Of a stretch of 64,000 bases of DNA, positions 8,930-18,427 are shown one piece after another (within the stretch, counting starts at the first letter, position 1; each line of letters begins with the position of its first letter). The stretch comes from Methylorubrum sp. B1-46 (GTDB taxonomy: Bacteria > Pseudomonadota > Alphaproteobacteria > Rhizobiales > Beijerinckiaceae). Position numbers and translations under genes: made by a program. Where the stretch lies: the NCBI RefSeq assembly GCF_021117295.1, contig NZ_CP088247.1, positions 3,921,001-3,985,000 on the forward strand, read 5' to 3'. The notes under the pieces were generated by a model. The model had not been told where the DNA came from. It saw only the letters and a list, made by a program, of their open reading frames with translations, and did not search any database.

Positions 8930-8956
8930 GGCTCTGCTCCTCCCATCAGGGGCTCA

Positions 8957-9532
8957 CACAACCGGAAAACTCGCACTCACGCCGGACCAAAGCGATGGGG
9001 GGACGTCAGGGGGACGTCAATCGGCCCAGGTCAATCCAACGCTGTCCACGCAAAGTGAGCAAGAACCGGTTTGGTGGACATCGACAACGCTTTCGCGTGA
9101 GGTGTTTGTCCGAAGCCCAAGACCCGTCCTGCATATCCGGCCGAGTTCCGTCGGCAGATGGTCAATCTGGTCCGTGCCGGCATCGATCCGACCAACCTCG
9201 CTCGCGAGTTTGAGCCCTCTCGCCCGATACCGAGTTGGACATCACGCCACGGATGCACAGTCTCGTGGCCGACGTGCGAGAGCGCTAGCAGTGTCTCGAT
9301 CAGCGCATCGCTACCTTTGATGCAGGGTTCGCCGAGCAGGCCCGGACCGACAAGAAAGCTCGCCGGCTTACTACCATCCCGGGGATCATTCGAGGGTCGA
9401 GAAGAAGCTCTCGGCCATGGCGTTGTCGTAGGCGTCGCCGACCGAGCCCATCGACGGGCGCACGCCTGCCTCCTGGCATCGGTTGCCGAAGGCCAGCGAC
9501 GTGCATCGCGAGGCCTGGACGCCCTTCTGTGT
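8957..9532. mobile_element. mosaic of three IS fragments (IS3 orfA, IS110 end, IS3 orfB)
   Basis: Plus strand 9110-9250 reads PAYPAEFRRQMVNLVRAG and DPTNLAREFEPS, an IS3 orfA N-terminus. Plus strand about 9296-9388 reads LDQRIATFDAGFAEQARTD and ARRLTTIPGI, the segment before the C-terminal catalytic domain of an IS110-type transposase. Minus strand 9386-9515 reads LAFGNRCQEAGVRPSMGS, VGDAYDNAMAESFFSTLE, an IS3 orfB C-terminal piece ending in a stop. None is complete. Breakpoints are abrupt, as expected from repeated IS insertion and deletion. Confidence 0.6.
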
Positions 9533-9533
9533 G

Positions 9534-10605
9534 TCAAGCCGCGATGCGGGTCTGACGGATTGCCTTCTGCCTGCGAGTGATGAGCGTGAACAACTCGCGG
9601 CCGATGTGGCGCTTCAGGCAGCAGATCGCTTCCAGCTTGAAGTGGCCCTCTGCAATGCGGCGGGCCGTGCACGCCTCGGTCCTTGCGTCGGTTTGCGGGC
9701 GCCCGATGGCGATGATGTGCAGCGCAGAGTTGGCTGCTCGATCGCCACCCCGATTGAGGCGATGGCGCACCGTCTCGCCGAGGAGGCCGGCACAGGGCTC
9801 ACCCCACACAACGCCGCGAAGCCCTCCTCCGAGCGCAGGCGCTCGGGATTGTCGGCGGCCGTCAGGAGAAGCTGAGCGGCGCCATTGCGGCCGATGAAGT
9901 TGCGGGCCACGAGTTCCGGCGCATGCTCGTCAACGATGGTGCCGATCATCACCTCGAAATCGGCGATCTCGTCGTGCAGTTCCAGGTAGCGCCGCGCCAG
10001 GGACTTCAGGCCGATCCGGTAGGGAGCCTCGACGTCGCGGTAGGCGCTGAGATCGGGCCGCCACGCCGCCAGGGATCGGACGAGTTGCTTCCGGGTCATC
10101 CGGCGCAGCGTCTCGCGCAGGCCGTCGGGCGCGCACACGATGGTGTTGTAGATCATCTGCAGGGCGACGCGCCGGGCCGCGGCCGCCGTCTTCCGGGACG
10201 CGTTCAGAACACGCGACGCCTCGCCCATGCCGTCGCGGATGCGTGGCGTGACGGTACGGGTGCCGGCGAAGGCCGCGTGCGCCGCGCTCTGAGCATCGAA
10301 GTCGTCGTTCTTGCCTCGCCGCCGACGATCCTAGGCGTCGGGGGTCGTCACCTCCAGAACCTCGATCCCAGCCTGCTGCAGGAAGCGGAGCAGGCCGGCG
10401 CCATAGCTGCCGGTCGACTCGACACCGGCGTGACGTGCCGAACGAACGCATCCGGCCAGCATCTGCCGATAGCCCATGCGGGTCGCGGCAAAGCTGGCGC
10501 ACGCCAGAACCCAATCCCGGTCATCGACGACCGCGGCAACGTGCAGATCCTTGTGAGTGTCAACACCCCAACGACTTGTCGCTCCTGAGCTTCCGGCGCA
10601 CTCAT
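9534..10605 (-). pseudogene. IS110-family transposase, multiply inactivated
   Basis: Pieces of one IS110 transposase can be read across frames. The N-terminal DEDD region is HVAAVVDDRDWVLA after a frameshift near 10560. GVESTGSYGAGLLRFLQQAG runs into an in-frame TAG near 10334. The central stretch is intact from 10228 (MGEASRVLNASRKTAAAARR ... RNFIGRNGAAQLLLTAADN). A further frameshift near 9790-9810 precedes the C-terminus (HRLNRGGDRAANSALHIIAI). At least two frameshifts and one stop make it non-functional. The 5' noncoding side (10606-10830) would have contained the element's guide-RNA region. Confidence 0.75.
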
Positions 10606-10867
10606 CCCATTCTCCTGGCGATCGAGCCTGACGGCTTCACCACGACAGGATGCGCGGATAGGACAGTCACGAGACCAGGCGGTCAGGCCCTTCTCGGGTC
10701 ACAGGCATCGGCGAGGTCAAACCTCACCGCAGGGCGTTCCCGGACGGCCGACAGGTCCGGGGAACGACACGATCGGTCGACCAGAGTGCGGGTCAGGCCG
10801 CACCGGGACACTTTGCGGCACCAGCTTAATCGATAGTCCAGCGCTGTGCGGATCAGACCGCCCGGAA
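10606..10867. other. noncoding 5' flank of the dead IS110
   Basis: GC-rich, without a credible gene. By position it is the left noncoding end of the decayed IS110 element, which in this family encodes the bridge RNA. I could not define its outer border. Confidence 0.3.
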
Positions 10868-11060
10868 ACTGGCGCCGATCTTCTGACTATCAGAGAGGTG
10901 GATCATGTCGCACGGTCTGCATTGCGTGATGGCCAACTCCAGAGCGTCGAGCACCAGTTCCGAGCGCAGGTGATTGGTCATCGCCCAGCCGACGATCAGC
11001 CGGCGGAAGGCGTCGAGGACCACCGGGCGAGATAATAGAGGAAGCCGGCCGCGGTCGGTA
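10868..11060 (-). mobile_element. IS3-family orfB fragment
   Basis: Minus-strand reading VVLDAFRRLIVGWAMTNHLR and ELVLDALELAITQCRPCDMI is the middle of an IS3 DDE domain around the first-to-second Asp interval. The downstream SDQGSQY motif of the family is corrupted (HLSDSQKIGASF). It lies next to an oppositely oriented relative (11176-11830), so the original element has been rearranged. Confidence 0.6.
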
Positions 11061-11175
11061 ATAGAGCCGTTCATGCCGGTCGACCAGCCCGGCCCCGAGT
11101 GCAACGATGACCGGCAGATCATCTCCGGCATCATTCACGCCCTGAAGACCGGCTGCCGCTGGTGCGACTGCCTGC
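11061..11175 (+). mobile_element. IS5-family transposase fragment
   Basis: Reads PGPECNDDRQIISGIIHALK, TGCRWCDCLPD, the N-terminal signature of IS5 (IS427-type) transposases. About 35 residues remain, and it passes directly into IS3 sequence. Confidence 0.55.
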
Positions 11176-11830
11176 CCGACCAGACCATCCAGAACTGGCT
11201 CGCGGAGGCTGACCGCGTCGAGGGGGGCGCCGCGCGGCCAAGCCGCCGACGGCAATCCCCGCCTGACGGCCACCGAGCGCGCCGAACTCGTCCGGTTGTG
11301 GTGCGAGAACCGGTAGTTGAAGCTGGAGCGCGACATCCTCTCTCGCGCGACAGCTTGGTTCGCGCGGAAGACCAGGGTCCTGCCGTCGGGGCCTTCCGGT
11401 TCATGAGAGCCAACCAGGCCGATTTCCCGATCGCCGTGATGACCCGCGTCCTCGGCGTGTCGAAGGCCGGTTCGACGCCTGGGCCAGCCGGAAGCCCTCG
11501 GCAGGGGCGATGGTGGACACCGTGCCGCTGAAGCGGATCCGCACCGTCCATCTCGGCTCACGCCAGACCTATGGCACGCCGCGCTCCACGCCGATCTGCG
11601 CGAGCGGCATTCGCGCAAGCGCATCGCTCGGCTGATGCGCGCGGCTGGCTTCGTCGAGGCCAGCCATCAATGCGGCGGCCTCGTCACGACGCGCCGGGAT
11701 CAGGAGGCACGGCCCGCACCCAACCTCGTCGACCGCAACTTCGTGACCAATGCACCCGACCGGCTGTGGGTGGCGGAAATCACCTACGTACCGCCCATCG
11801 CTCGTCGGCGAAACAGAACAGGTTCGCCAT
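11176..11830 (+). mobile_element. IS3-family fragment (orfA end and orfB N-terminal half), decayed
   Basis: orfA remnant: QTIQNWLAEADRVEGGAA, then LTATERAELVRLWCENR with an in-frame TAG, then LKLERDILSRATAWFAR. orfB remnant across shifted frames: FRFMRANQADFPIAVMTRVL, RLMRAAGFVEASHQCGGL, and PNLVDRNFVTNAPDRLWVAE. It stops before the DDE glutamate. It lies directly upstream of the GT61 gene. Confidence 0.65.
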
Positions 11831-11974
11831 GGCGCGCTTCCTTGCCTCCAAACGCATTATCGAAGTAGTATTGTAAAACCAACTAAACAGCTTGGTTCGG
11901 TTTTGACCCCAGCGTTGAGACGTGCGACGAAGGGGCAGATAGGTTGGGACGACGAGGAAAGGGGCGGCGCCTAC

Positions 11975-13075
11975 ATGCCTGCAATCGATCTACGCGAATT
12001 GATGCTGGATGTACCGATCGAAGCTGCCCTCGGACGAGGATACGGGTTTGTCCGAACGGGCGACGAGGAACTGCCACGCACTCCCCTTCCAACTCTGACC
12101 TACCCCTCGATGCGCCTTCAACAGTGGGTGGAGACCTGCAATCAGCGTCTACTTCCCGTTCCGGCGCCAGGATGTCTCTTCTTCCAACGCTTGATGGTAT
12201 ACGGCCCAGGCCACGTTTTACTTGGCGATGATATCTTAGTCGAGCCATCGGAGATGTCCGGTGTGGCCGTACGGTGGCATTCAAATCAGCGCAACAGCAT
12301 ACCTACGCGGCAGCGAAGAGTTGTCAGCGTCCCTGTCATTGTTGTGATAACGCCCGGCCACCTCATTTATGGGCACTGGCTCGCGGATATTCTGCCCCGG
12401 ATCGCAGTTGCCCAAAGTGCTCTCGGTCCGGCTTTCTCGGATTGGGCCCTGCTCTTGCCGTCAAATACGCCTGCCTTTGCCTTGGAGATGTGCAGCGTGT
12501 TTCTTGGCGCTGCGCCGCGCGTCGAATTCTATGACTACGATACCGAGATTATTACCGCTGAACAGATCTGCGTGCCGACCTCACCAGTTTCAATGGAGCA
12601 CAACTTTCACTCGTTGACGCAGTGTTTTTTCAAGCCGTATCAGGCACCAACTCTTGGGAACCGGAAACTCTGCCTTTCGCGTGCCCGAATTGAGGGCAGG
12701 ACGAATGGTGCTGTAAAATCATTCCCACAACGTGATTTCTTTGAAAGCTGCGCACGACTCCACGGATTTGAAATCGTTTATCCAGAAGAGCATAGCATCA
12801 TCGGGCAGATCGAGCTTTTTCAGAGCGCCCGTGCGATTGTCGGGGAATATGGTTCTGGATTACACAATTCCATTTTTGCTGCCTCGGGTGCAATTGTAGG
12901 CGCAACCGGATACTTCAACACTTACCAACAGCGCCTTTGTGAAATGGCTGGACAGCGCAATACTTTTGTTATTCCGTACGAAGAGGAAGACCAGGCCGGA
13001 GTAAAGGCATACGCCTGCGCGGAGCCTGAGATCTCCGAAATGTTCAAAGCTATTGATGCAGCTTTGGGAGGATAA
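11975..13075 (+). CDS. GT61-family (DUF563) glycosyltransferase
   Basis: 366 residues from ATG 11975, chosen because GAGGAAAGG at 11953-11961 lies upstream and because the longer open frame to 11750 is IS3 debris. DUF563/GT61 features are LIYGHWLADILPRIAVAQSA, the loop RKLCLSRARIEGRTNG, and near the C-terminus IVGEYGSGLHNSIFAASGA, the conserved glycan-site motif of the family. It ends normally. GT61 enzymes transfer pentoses or hexoses from nucleotide sugars, and in bacteria many sit in capsule/EPS loci. The gene is bounded upstream by IS3 and downstream by IS630 sequence and is AT-richer than both, which suggests acquisition. The acceptor and donor sugars cannot be inferred. Confidence 0.85.
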   Translation: MPAIDLRELMLDVPIEAALGRGYGFVRTGDEELPRTPLPTLTYPSMRLQQWVETCNQRLLPVPAPGCLFFQRLMVYGPGHVLLGDDILVEPSEMSGVAVRWHSNQRNSIPTRQRRVVSVPVIVVITPGHLIYGHWLADILPRIAVAQSALGPAFSDWALLLPSNTPAFALEMCSVFLGAAPRVEFYDYDTEIITAEQICVPTSPVSMEHNFHSLTQCFFKPYQAPTLGNRKLCLSRARIEGRTNGAVKSFPQRDFFESCARLHGFEIVYPEEHSIIGQIELFQSARAIVGEYGSGLHNSIFAASGAIVGATGYFNTYQQRLCEMAGQRNTFVIPYEEEDQAGVKAYACAEPEISEMFKAIDAALGG

Positions 13076-13241
13076 CGGCCAGGCGCTGTCGGCGCTCGGC
13101 ACACGAGATAGATGAGCGAACAATCTGTCTGGCAAATGACGATGCGCCAACTCGCAAGCTTCCCTCCTATTAGTCTGAGTTGGAAGCTTCCCAAATCTTT
13201 GATCGGAGTGTAGGCTTCGTCGTCTCTGAAGGGGAGCGCCG

Positions 13242-13737
13242 ATGTCTCGCGGACCGAAGACGGCCGCCGTCGTGTTGACGAATGAAGAGCGTTCAGAGTT
13301 GCAGCGCTTGGTCCGGCGGTGCGGCGCGGGTCAGGCCGCCGTGATGCGGACGCGCATCGTGCTAACGGCAGATGCTGAACCTAAGGCGACGAGCCAGGCA
13401 GTAGCCGTACGACTCAGGATCAGCCGGCAGAGCGTAATCACGTGGCCGCAGCGCTTCCTGGCGCATCGCCTGGAAGGGCTGGTGGACGCGCCTCGCAGTG
13501 GGGAGGACCACGGCAGCGGCGACGAGGTCGTTGAGGCGCTGATCGTGCGCACGCTGGAGACGCAGCCCGCCGGGCAGCGCATTGGTCGACGCGCGCTATG
13601 GCTCGGCAGGTCGGCATGAGCCAGACCATGGTCTCGCGCATCTGGCGTGCCTTCGGGCTCCACCCCCACCGCGCCGAGACCTTCAAGCTGTCACGCGATC
13701 CCAACTTCGTCGACAAGGTGCGCGACGTGGTGACCTG
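13242..13737 (+). pseudogene. IS630-family transposase, frameshifted and truncated
   Basis: Starts MSRGPKTAAVVLTNEERSEL, then VRLRISRQSVITWPQRFL and LEGLVDAPRSGEDHGSGDEV, the N-terminal HTH and linker of one IS630 subgroup. Near 13580-13600 the frame shifts into HWSTRAMARQVGMSQTMVSR and IWRAFGLHPHRAETFKLSRD, then ends at 13737 where the IS481 element begins. The catalytic DDE domain is absent. Upstream, AAGCTTCC and GGAAGCTT form an 8-bp dyad (about 13157-13190). Confidence 0.75.
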
Positions 13738-13799
13738 ACTGGCTGATGTTCAGTCCCTTTGTGTGGTGGTACGCCTGAGGCCGCATGGAGGGACGCGCT

Positions 13800-14040
13800 A
13801 TGGGACAGGTTCTCCACGGCAGCGCCACGACGATTGAGGCGATCCGTCGGGCAATCCAAGCTCGTCAAGAGAGCGTGAGAGCGGCGGCCAAGCGCTACGG
13901 CGTCAGCCCGACCACCGTTCAGAAGTGGCGTGGTCGAGAGACGTCAGTGGACGCCCGCATGGGACCGAAGGAAGCGCGGTCCACCGTCCTGAGCCCGGAG
14001 GAGGAGGCCATCGTCGTGGCCTTCCGGCGGCATACCCTTC
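13800..14040 (+). pseudogene. IS481-family transposase, part 1 of 3
   Basis: Residues 1-80: MGQVLHGSATTIEAIRRAIQ, then VRAAAKRYGVSPTTVQKWR (helix-turn-helix) and LSPEEEAIVVAFRRHT. It is interrupted at TACCCTTC (14033-14040), the left target duplication of IS256. The frame resumes as LLPLDDCLYALQ at 15430. Confidence 0.85.
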
Positions 14041-15421
14041 GGTCGTGTCCGTCAATGAGGTGGAAATTCGGGGTGGAGTTGGAGCGGCCATCGGTCAGGC
14101 GGCCTGAGGTGGAATTGCTGTGAGGGTGTCGTCGAGCAGGCTCGGGGTGAAGCCAGCCATGCCCTCGATCTGCATGTAGCGGTGCTGGAGCTGCCATTCG
14201 TCGTTGGCCTCCAACAGCACGGCTCCGATCAGACGCTGGATCGAGTCGGTGTTGGGGAAGATGCCCACCACGTCGGCGCGTCGCTTGATCTCCTTGTTGA
14301 GACGCTCCAGCGGGTTTGTGGAGTGCAACTTCGTTCGGTGCTGCAGCGGGAACGTCAGGTAGGCGAGCACGTCCTCGCTCGTGGCATCGATGAAGCCTTT
14401 GAGCTTCGGCCAACGGTTGTGAAGCTGCTCAGCCAGATGGTGGAGCGCGGCTCGGGCTGCCTCCTGGTCGGGCTGCTGGAAGGCGTGGCGCAAGCCGGCG
14501 GCGACCATGGTCTGCTGAGCGCGCGGCACATAAGCGAGCGCGTTGCGGGTCCAATGAACCCGGCACCTTTGCCAGGTCGCCTTCAGGACGCGGCATATGG
14601 CGGCTTTAAGCCCCTCGTGCGCGTCCGAGATGACAAGTTGCACACCTGACAGCCCGCGCTTGACCAGGTCGCGCAGGAAATCGGTCCAGAACACCTCGGC
14701 CTCGGACGGGCCGATGTGCAGCCCGATGATCTCGCGTCGACCTTCGGTGTCCACCGCCACGGCGACTATGGCGGCTACGGAGACGATGCGCCCGCCCTCA
14801 CGCACCTTGAGGTAGGTGGCGTCGAGCCAGAGATAGGGCCATGCGCCGGACAGCGGGCGCTTGAGGAAGGCGTTCACCCGCTCATCGATGTCCTTGCACA
14901 GCTTCGACACGGAGGACTTCGAGATGCCCGACAGCCCCATGGCCTGCACCAGGTCGTCCACGCGCCGAGTCGACACGCCTGCGATCCACGCCTCCTGGAT
15001 CACCGCCACCAGCGCCTTCTCGACGGTCTTCCTTGGCTCCAGGAAGCCGGGGAAGTAGCTGCCGGTGCGCAGCTTGGGGATCTTGAGGTTGAGCGAGCCC
15101 AGCCGCGTGTCGAGGCTGCGTTCGCGATACCCGTTGCGGTAGGTGCTGCGCTCGCCAGACCGCTCGTAACGACCCGCGCCGATCAGACCGTCCACATCGG
15201 CCTCCATCAGGATCTGCAGGACCGTCTCGGCCAGGCTGCGCAGGAAGTTGCCGTCGTCAGCCTTCTGAAAAGCCTCGATCAGTGCCACTCTGTCGTCGGT
15301 CATCGGGTGCTCCCGGTTCGGGTTGAAGTCCGCAAACTCCACCTTAGCCGCATGGCCCGATGGCCACCCCAATCCCCGCCAAAGCGGTCCTCGAATTTAC
15401 ACCTCGTCCGCGGACGCTACC
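14041..15421 (-). mobile_element. IS256-family insertion sequence, complete
   Basis: 1381 bp. The terminal inverted repeats match over about 29 bp with a few mismatches: the left begins GGTCGTGTCCGTCAATGAGG and the right, reversed, begins GGTAGCGTCCGCGGACGAGG; both continue into GTG(G/T)AAATTC. It is flanked by a perfect 8-bp target duplication, TACCCTTC (14033-14040 and 15422-15429), the size expected for IS256. It is inserted in the IS481 transposase gene. Confidence 0.92.
14095..15303 (-). CDS. IS256-family transposase (Mutator-like DDE)
   Basis: 402 residues from ATG 15303 (MTDDRVALIEAFQKADDGNF); the longer frame to 15372 runs into the terminal repeat. Family landmarks in order: RYERSGERSTYRNGYRERSL, IPKLRTGSYFPGFLEPRK, YLWLDATYLKVREGG (catalytic Asp), VQLVISDAHEGLKAAICRVL (second Asp), WQRCRVHWTRNALAYVPR, HRTKLHSTNPLERLNKEIKR (Glu region) and GIFPNTDSIQRLIGAVLLE. 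It is full length with an ordinary C-terminus, so it is probably active. Confidence 0.93.
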   Translation of the reverse strand: MTDDRVALIEAFQKADDGNFLRSLAETVLQILMEADVDGLIGAGRYERSGERSTYRNGYRERSLDTRLGSLNLKIPKLRTGSYFPGFLEPRKTVEKALVAVIQEAWIAGVSTRRVDDLVQAMGLSGISKSSVSKLCKDIDERVNAFLKRPLSGAWPYLWLDATYLKVREGGRIVSVAAIVAVAVDTEGRREIIGLHIGPSEAEVFWTDFLRDLVKRGLSGVQLVISDAHEGLKAAICRVLKATWQRCRVHWTRNALAYVPRAQQTMVAAGLRHAFQQPDQEAARAALHHLAEQLHNRWPKLKGFIDATSEDVLAYLTFPLQHRTKLHSTNPLERLNKEIKRRADVVGIFPNTDSIQRLIGAVLLEANDEWQLQHRYMQIEGMAGFTPSLLDDTLTAIPPQAA

Positions 15422-15429
15422 TACCCTTC

Positions 15430-15950
15430 TGCCGTTGGACGATTGCCTCTACGCGCTCCAGCCCACCCTTCCGCACCTGACCCGCTCGTCGCTGCACCGC
15501 TGCCTTCAGCGCCACGGCATCAGCCGGCTGCCCGACGTGGACGGCGACAAACCCAAGCGTTCGCGCTTCAAGGCCTATCCGATCGGATACTTCCACATCG
15601 ACATCGCACAGGTCAGCACGGAACAGGGCAAGTTGCACCTGTTCGTGGCCATAGACCGCACGAGCAAGTTCGCCTTCGTTCAACTGCACGACAAAGCCAC
15701 TCAGCGGATCGCAGCGGACTTTCTTCGCGATTTGGTCGCCGCCGTGCCCTACACAATCCACACGGTGCTGACCGACAACGGTATCCAGTTCACCGACGCC
15801 AAGCCGGTGAACGAGGAGGCCGAAGCCGCAGCCGCCGCCTTCTGGGCCGAGCGCGACGAGCCACGCATCTACCGCTGGCATGCGTTCGACTGGGCCTGCG
15901 AGCAGACCAGGATCGAGCATCGCCTGACCAAGCCGCGCTGTCCGTGGACG
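15430..15950 (+). pseudogene. IS481-family transposase, part 2 of 3
   Basis: Continues from part 1 in frame: LLPLDDCLYALQPTLPHLTR, then the rve/DDE core YPIGYFHIDIAQVSTEQGK (first Asp) and YTIHTVLTDNGIQFTDA (second Asp), and on to HRLTKPRCPWT at 15950. There the IS110 element interrupts. The continuation at 19896 is PDNGQVERMNRTIKDA, which contains the catalytic Glu. Confidence 0.88.
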
Positions 15951-16089
15951 ACGGATGAGGTTGAACAGTCCCCTTGTTGCGATCCGTGCTATTTTGTTGT
16001 CGCCCACGGGCGTGTCAACGGGCACCGAAGTCTCCGCAATTGTGGGCTTTCAAAATTCCCTGGCCGGCGGGTTCGGTGCGGATCGGTGA

Positions 16090-16956
16090 TCAGCCGGCCG
16101 TGTGATCGGAGGCAGCCTTTCCGGGTGGACGACCGCGACGCCTGGGTGCGGGCGGCGGAACGATCAGGGCCTTGGAGCGGACGTGCTCGGGGACGAGGTC
16201 GGCGTGCTGGCGCAGGCGGTAGCTCGCCCCCTCGATCTGGATCACCACGGCATGGTGGAGGAGTCGGTCGAGCAGGGCTGTCGCCACGACCGGATCACCG
16301 AACACTTCGCCCCACTCGGCGAAGCCGCGGTTCGAAGTCAGGATCATCGCCCCGCGCTCGTAGCGCGCGTTGACGAGTTGGAAGAACAGGTTGCCGCCAC
16401 CGGGGACGACGGGGAGGTAGCCGATCTCGTCCACGACCAGCAGCGAGGCCCGGCAGAGATAGCGGATGCGCTCGCGCAGGGAGCCGTCGCGCTCGGCCTT
16501 GGCCAGCGAGGTCACGAGGTCGGCCAGCGTCGAGAACACGACGCTGCGCCCGGCCTTGACCGCCTCGACGGCGAGCGCGATCGCCAGATGGCTCTTGCCG
16601 GTGCCGGGTGGTCCGAGCAGATGGACGACCTCGGCCCGGTCGATGAAGGTCAGTTCCGCCAGCGCCAGGACGCGCTCGCGGTCGAGCGAGGGCTGGAAGG
16701 CAAAGTCGAACCCGGACAGCGTCTTGATCGTGGTCAGGCGCGCGACCAGCAGGGCGGTCTTCACGCGGCGGTTCTCGCGCAGCGTCAGTTCCTCGGTCAG
16801 GATCACGTCGAGGGCGGCCAAGCCGTCGATCTCGCCCTGCTCGATGCGCCGGACCGTCGCGTCGAGCACCTCCAGGGCGCGCGGCATGCGCAGGCCGACC
16901 AAGCTGCGCTTGATGCTGTCGAGGGTCGTGGCGACACAGGGGGCGGCGCGGCTCAT
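16090..16956 (-). CDS. istB: IS21 helper ATPase IstB
   Basis: 288 residues starting MSRAAPCVATTLDSIKRSLV. The start ATG overlaps the istA stop (ATGA), so translation is coupled. AAA+/DnaC-like features: Walker A LLGPPGTGKSHLAIALAVEA at about residues 107-126, Walker B LLVVDEIGYLPVVPGGG, and sensor 1 AMILTSNRGFAEWGEVFGD. IstB forms an ATP-dependent decamer that bends target DNA and recruits the IstA transposase. The C-terminal tail is basic (APRRRGRPPGKAASD). Full length and identical to the copy at 53740-54606. Confidence 0.93.
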   Translation of the reverse strand: MSRAAPCVATTLDSIKRSLVGLRMPRALEVLDATVRRIEQGEIDGLAALDVILTEELTLRENRRVKTALLVARLTTIKTLSGFDFAFQPSLDRERVLALAELTFIDRAEVVHLLGPPGTGKSHLAIALAVEAVKAGRSVVFSTLADLVTSLAKAERDGSLRERIRYLCRASLLVVDEIGYLPVVPGGGNLFFQLVNARYERGAMILTSNRGFAEWGEVFGDPVVATALLDRLLHHAVVIQIEGASYRLRQHADLVPEHVRSKALIVPPPAPRRRGRPPGKAASDHTAG

Positions 16957-18218
16957 CGCTGGCCTCCGATCCCGCCGGCGAGCCGTTCGCCGACTGCCTG
17001 GTAGACAGCCAGCGAGCGCCGGGCGACGTGATCGCCATGGCGGCCGATCGGCAGACCGTCGGGATGGCCGCGGCGCATGGCCCGAGCGGCCGTGCCTTGC
17101 CGATGGTCGGGGTCGATGCGGTACTGCCGTCGTCCCTCCAGGATCGGATGGCTCGCGACGAGCCGGCCACCATCGAGGATGCGGATCGTGTCGGGCAACT
17201 GATGCACCTCGACGACGCGCCGGGTCCGATCCGGTACGCTGTAATAGTTGCCACCGATCGAGACGAGGCCATCGTGGCTGACGCGCCGCTCCAGCGTGAG
17301 CAGAGCGTCGAAGGGCAGAGCCGGCAAGGGCTGCAACTCGGGCCGCTCGGCGGCGAAGGCTTCCGAGACGATCCGCTGCGTGGTGCCGTGCAAGCGGACG
17401 TTGGCGACGGTATCGAGCCAGCTCCGAAGCTGGCGGTTGAGGTCGTCGAGGTCGCGGAAGGAACGTGCGAGGAAGAAGTCCTGGCGGATGTAGGAGAACG
17501 GTCGCTCGACCTTCCCCTTGGTCTTGGCCCGGTACGGGCGGCAGGCGCGCGGCAGGAATCCGTAGTGCTGGGCGAGTGCCAGCAGGGATCGGTTGTAGAC
17601 GATGTGGCCGTCCGCATCCTCGCCGGTGACCGCCGTCTTCATGCGATCGTAGAGGATCTCGATCGGCACGCCGCCGATCGCGGTGAAGGCCTGCATGTGA
17701 CAGCGCAGCAGCGTTTGCAGGTCCTGATGCAGGACGAAGCGCGCCTCGATGTGCCGGGAATGGCCGAGCACCAGCGAGAACAGCCAGACGATGCAGGTCG
17801 TGTCCGGCGCATCCGTGAAGGTGACGAGGAAGCGGGCGAAGTCGACCTGCGCCTGCTGGCCGGCCGGGGTCTCGAAGCGGACCTCGTAGGGCTTGGCCTC
17901 GGGCGGCCGGATCGCGGCGGCGAACCGCTTCACCGCGGTGTAGGCACCGGTGTAGCCGCGCTCGCGCAACTCGCGGGTCAGGCGCACGGCACTCAGGTCG
18001 GGGAAGGCGGTGATCCGCTCGCGCAGATAATCGAGATAGGGCGCGAGCTTGCTCGGGCGGCCGGGCTGACGCGGGCCGTAGGCCGGCGGCTCGAGGCCGC
18101 GCTCGATGTACTTGCGGATCGTCTTCGGATCGCGGCCGGTCCGGCGGGCGATGGCGGAGACGGACAGGCCCTGTCGGTGCAGGTCCAAGATCATGACGAG
18201 TTCTCCCAGCAGAACCAT
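16953..18218 (-). CDS. istA: IS21 transposase IstA
   Basis: 421 residues from ATG 18218 (MVLLGELVMILDLHRQGLSV); the longer open frame to 18344 contains no family sequence. N-terminal HTH: VSAIARRTGRDPKTIRKYIE. Catalytic rve domain: QQAQVDFARFLVTFTDAPD (first Asp), GGVPIEILYDRMKTAVTGED (second Asp) and YRAKTKGKVERPFSYIRQDF (Glu). The C-terminal beta-barrel part includes SIGGNYYSVPDRTRRVVEV. It ends four bases into istB. Full length and likely active together with IstB. Confidence 0.93.
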   Translation of the reverse strand: MVLLGELVMILDLHRQGLSVSAIARRTGRDPKTIRKYIERGLEPPAYGPRQPGRPSKLAPYLDYLRERITAFPDLSAVRLTRELRERGYTGAYTAVKRFAAAIRPPEAKPYEVRFETPAGQQAQVDFARFLVTFTDAPDTTCIVWLFSLVLGHSRHIEARFVLHQDLQTLLRCHMQAFTAIGGVPIEILYDRMKTAVTGEDADGHIVYNRSLLALAQHYGFLPRACRPYRAKTKGKVERPFSYIRQDFFLARSFRDLDDLNRQLRSWLDTVANVRLHGTTQRIVSEAFAAERPELQPLPALPFDALLTLERRVSHDGLVSIGGNYYSVPDRTRRVVEVHQLPDTIRILDGGRLVASHPILEGRRQYRIDPDHRQGTAARAMRRGHPDGLPIGRHGDHVARRSLAVYQAVGERLAGGIGGQR

Positions 18219-18427
18219 CCTCGTCGCTCCCAGCCGATCGGTATCGGCAGGCATGGTGGCTGAGGATGGAAAAGCCCGAGAGGGCGCGGGGCGTCGCGAC
18301 CCTACGGGCCAGGGCACCGACCAGGGAATTTTCGATGCCCACAATCAGGGAGTATTCAACGCCCGCTGACACGGGCGACCGCGTGACGAAGAGCCGGGTT
18401 CGAGGTGCAAGCCCGGCCGCGCCGTCT

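Larger units (their letters stand above)
7816..8956 (-). mobile_element. IS3-family insertion sequence, apparently complete
   Basis: About 1.14 kb with orfA and orfB on the minus strand. The ends share TGAGCC (7816 onward, and reversed at 8951-8956) followed by weaker similarity. I could not find a convincing target duplication (flanks AAAGG and CACAA), so the exact borders are approximate. It sits inside the older IS3 remnant that begins at 7630. Confidence 0.7.
16013..18371 (-). mobile_element. IS21-family element IS21a, copy 1
   Basis: 2359 bp, ends TGTCAACGGGC at 16013 and, reversed, TGTCAGCGGGC at 18371. Flanked by CGGGCG on both sides (16007-16012 and 18372-18377), a 6-bp target duplication. 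Copy 2 at 52325-54683 has the same length, and its istA, istB and antisense frames translate identically, so the copies are essentially identical. The orientation here is opposite to copy 2. Confidence 0.93.

Noticed and set aside
8531..9058. plus-strand frame over IS3
   Set aside because: Antisense to orfA/orfB of the complete IS3 element.
17028..18263. 411-residue plus-strand frame
   Set aside because: Exactly antisense to istA of IS21a. It is Val/Gly/Asp/Arg-rich with no family features, a high-GC shadow. The same frame recurs antisense to copy 2.
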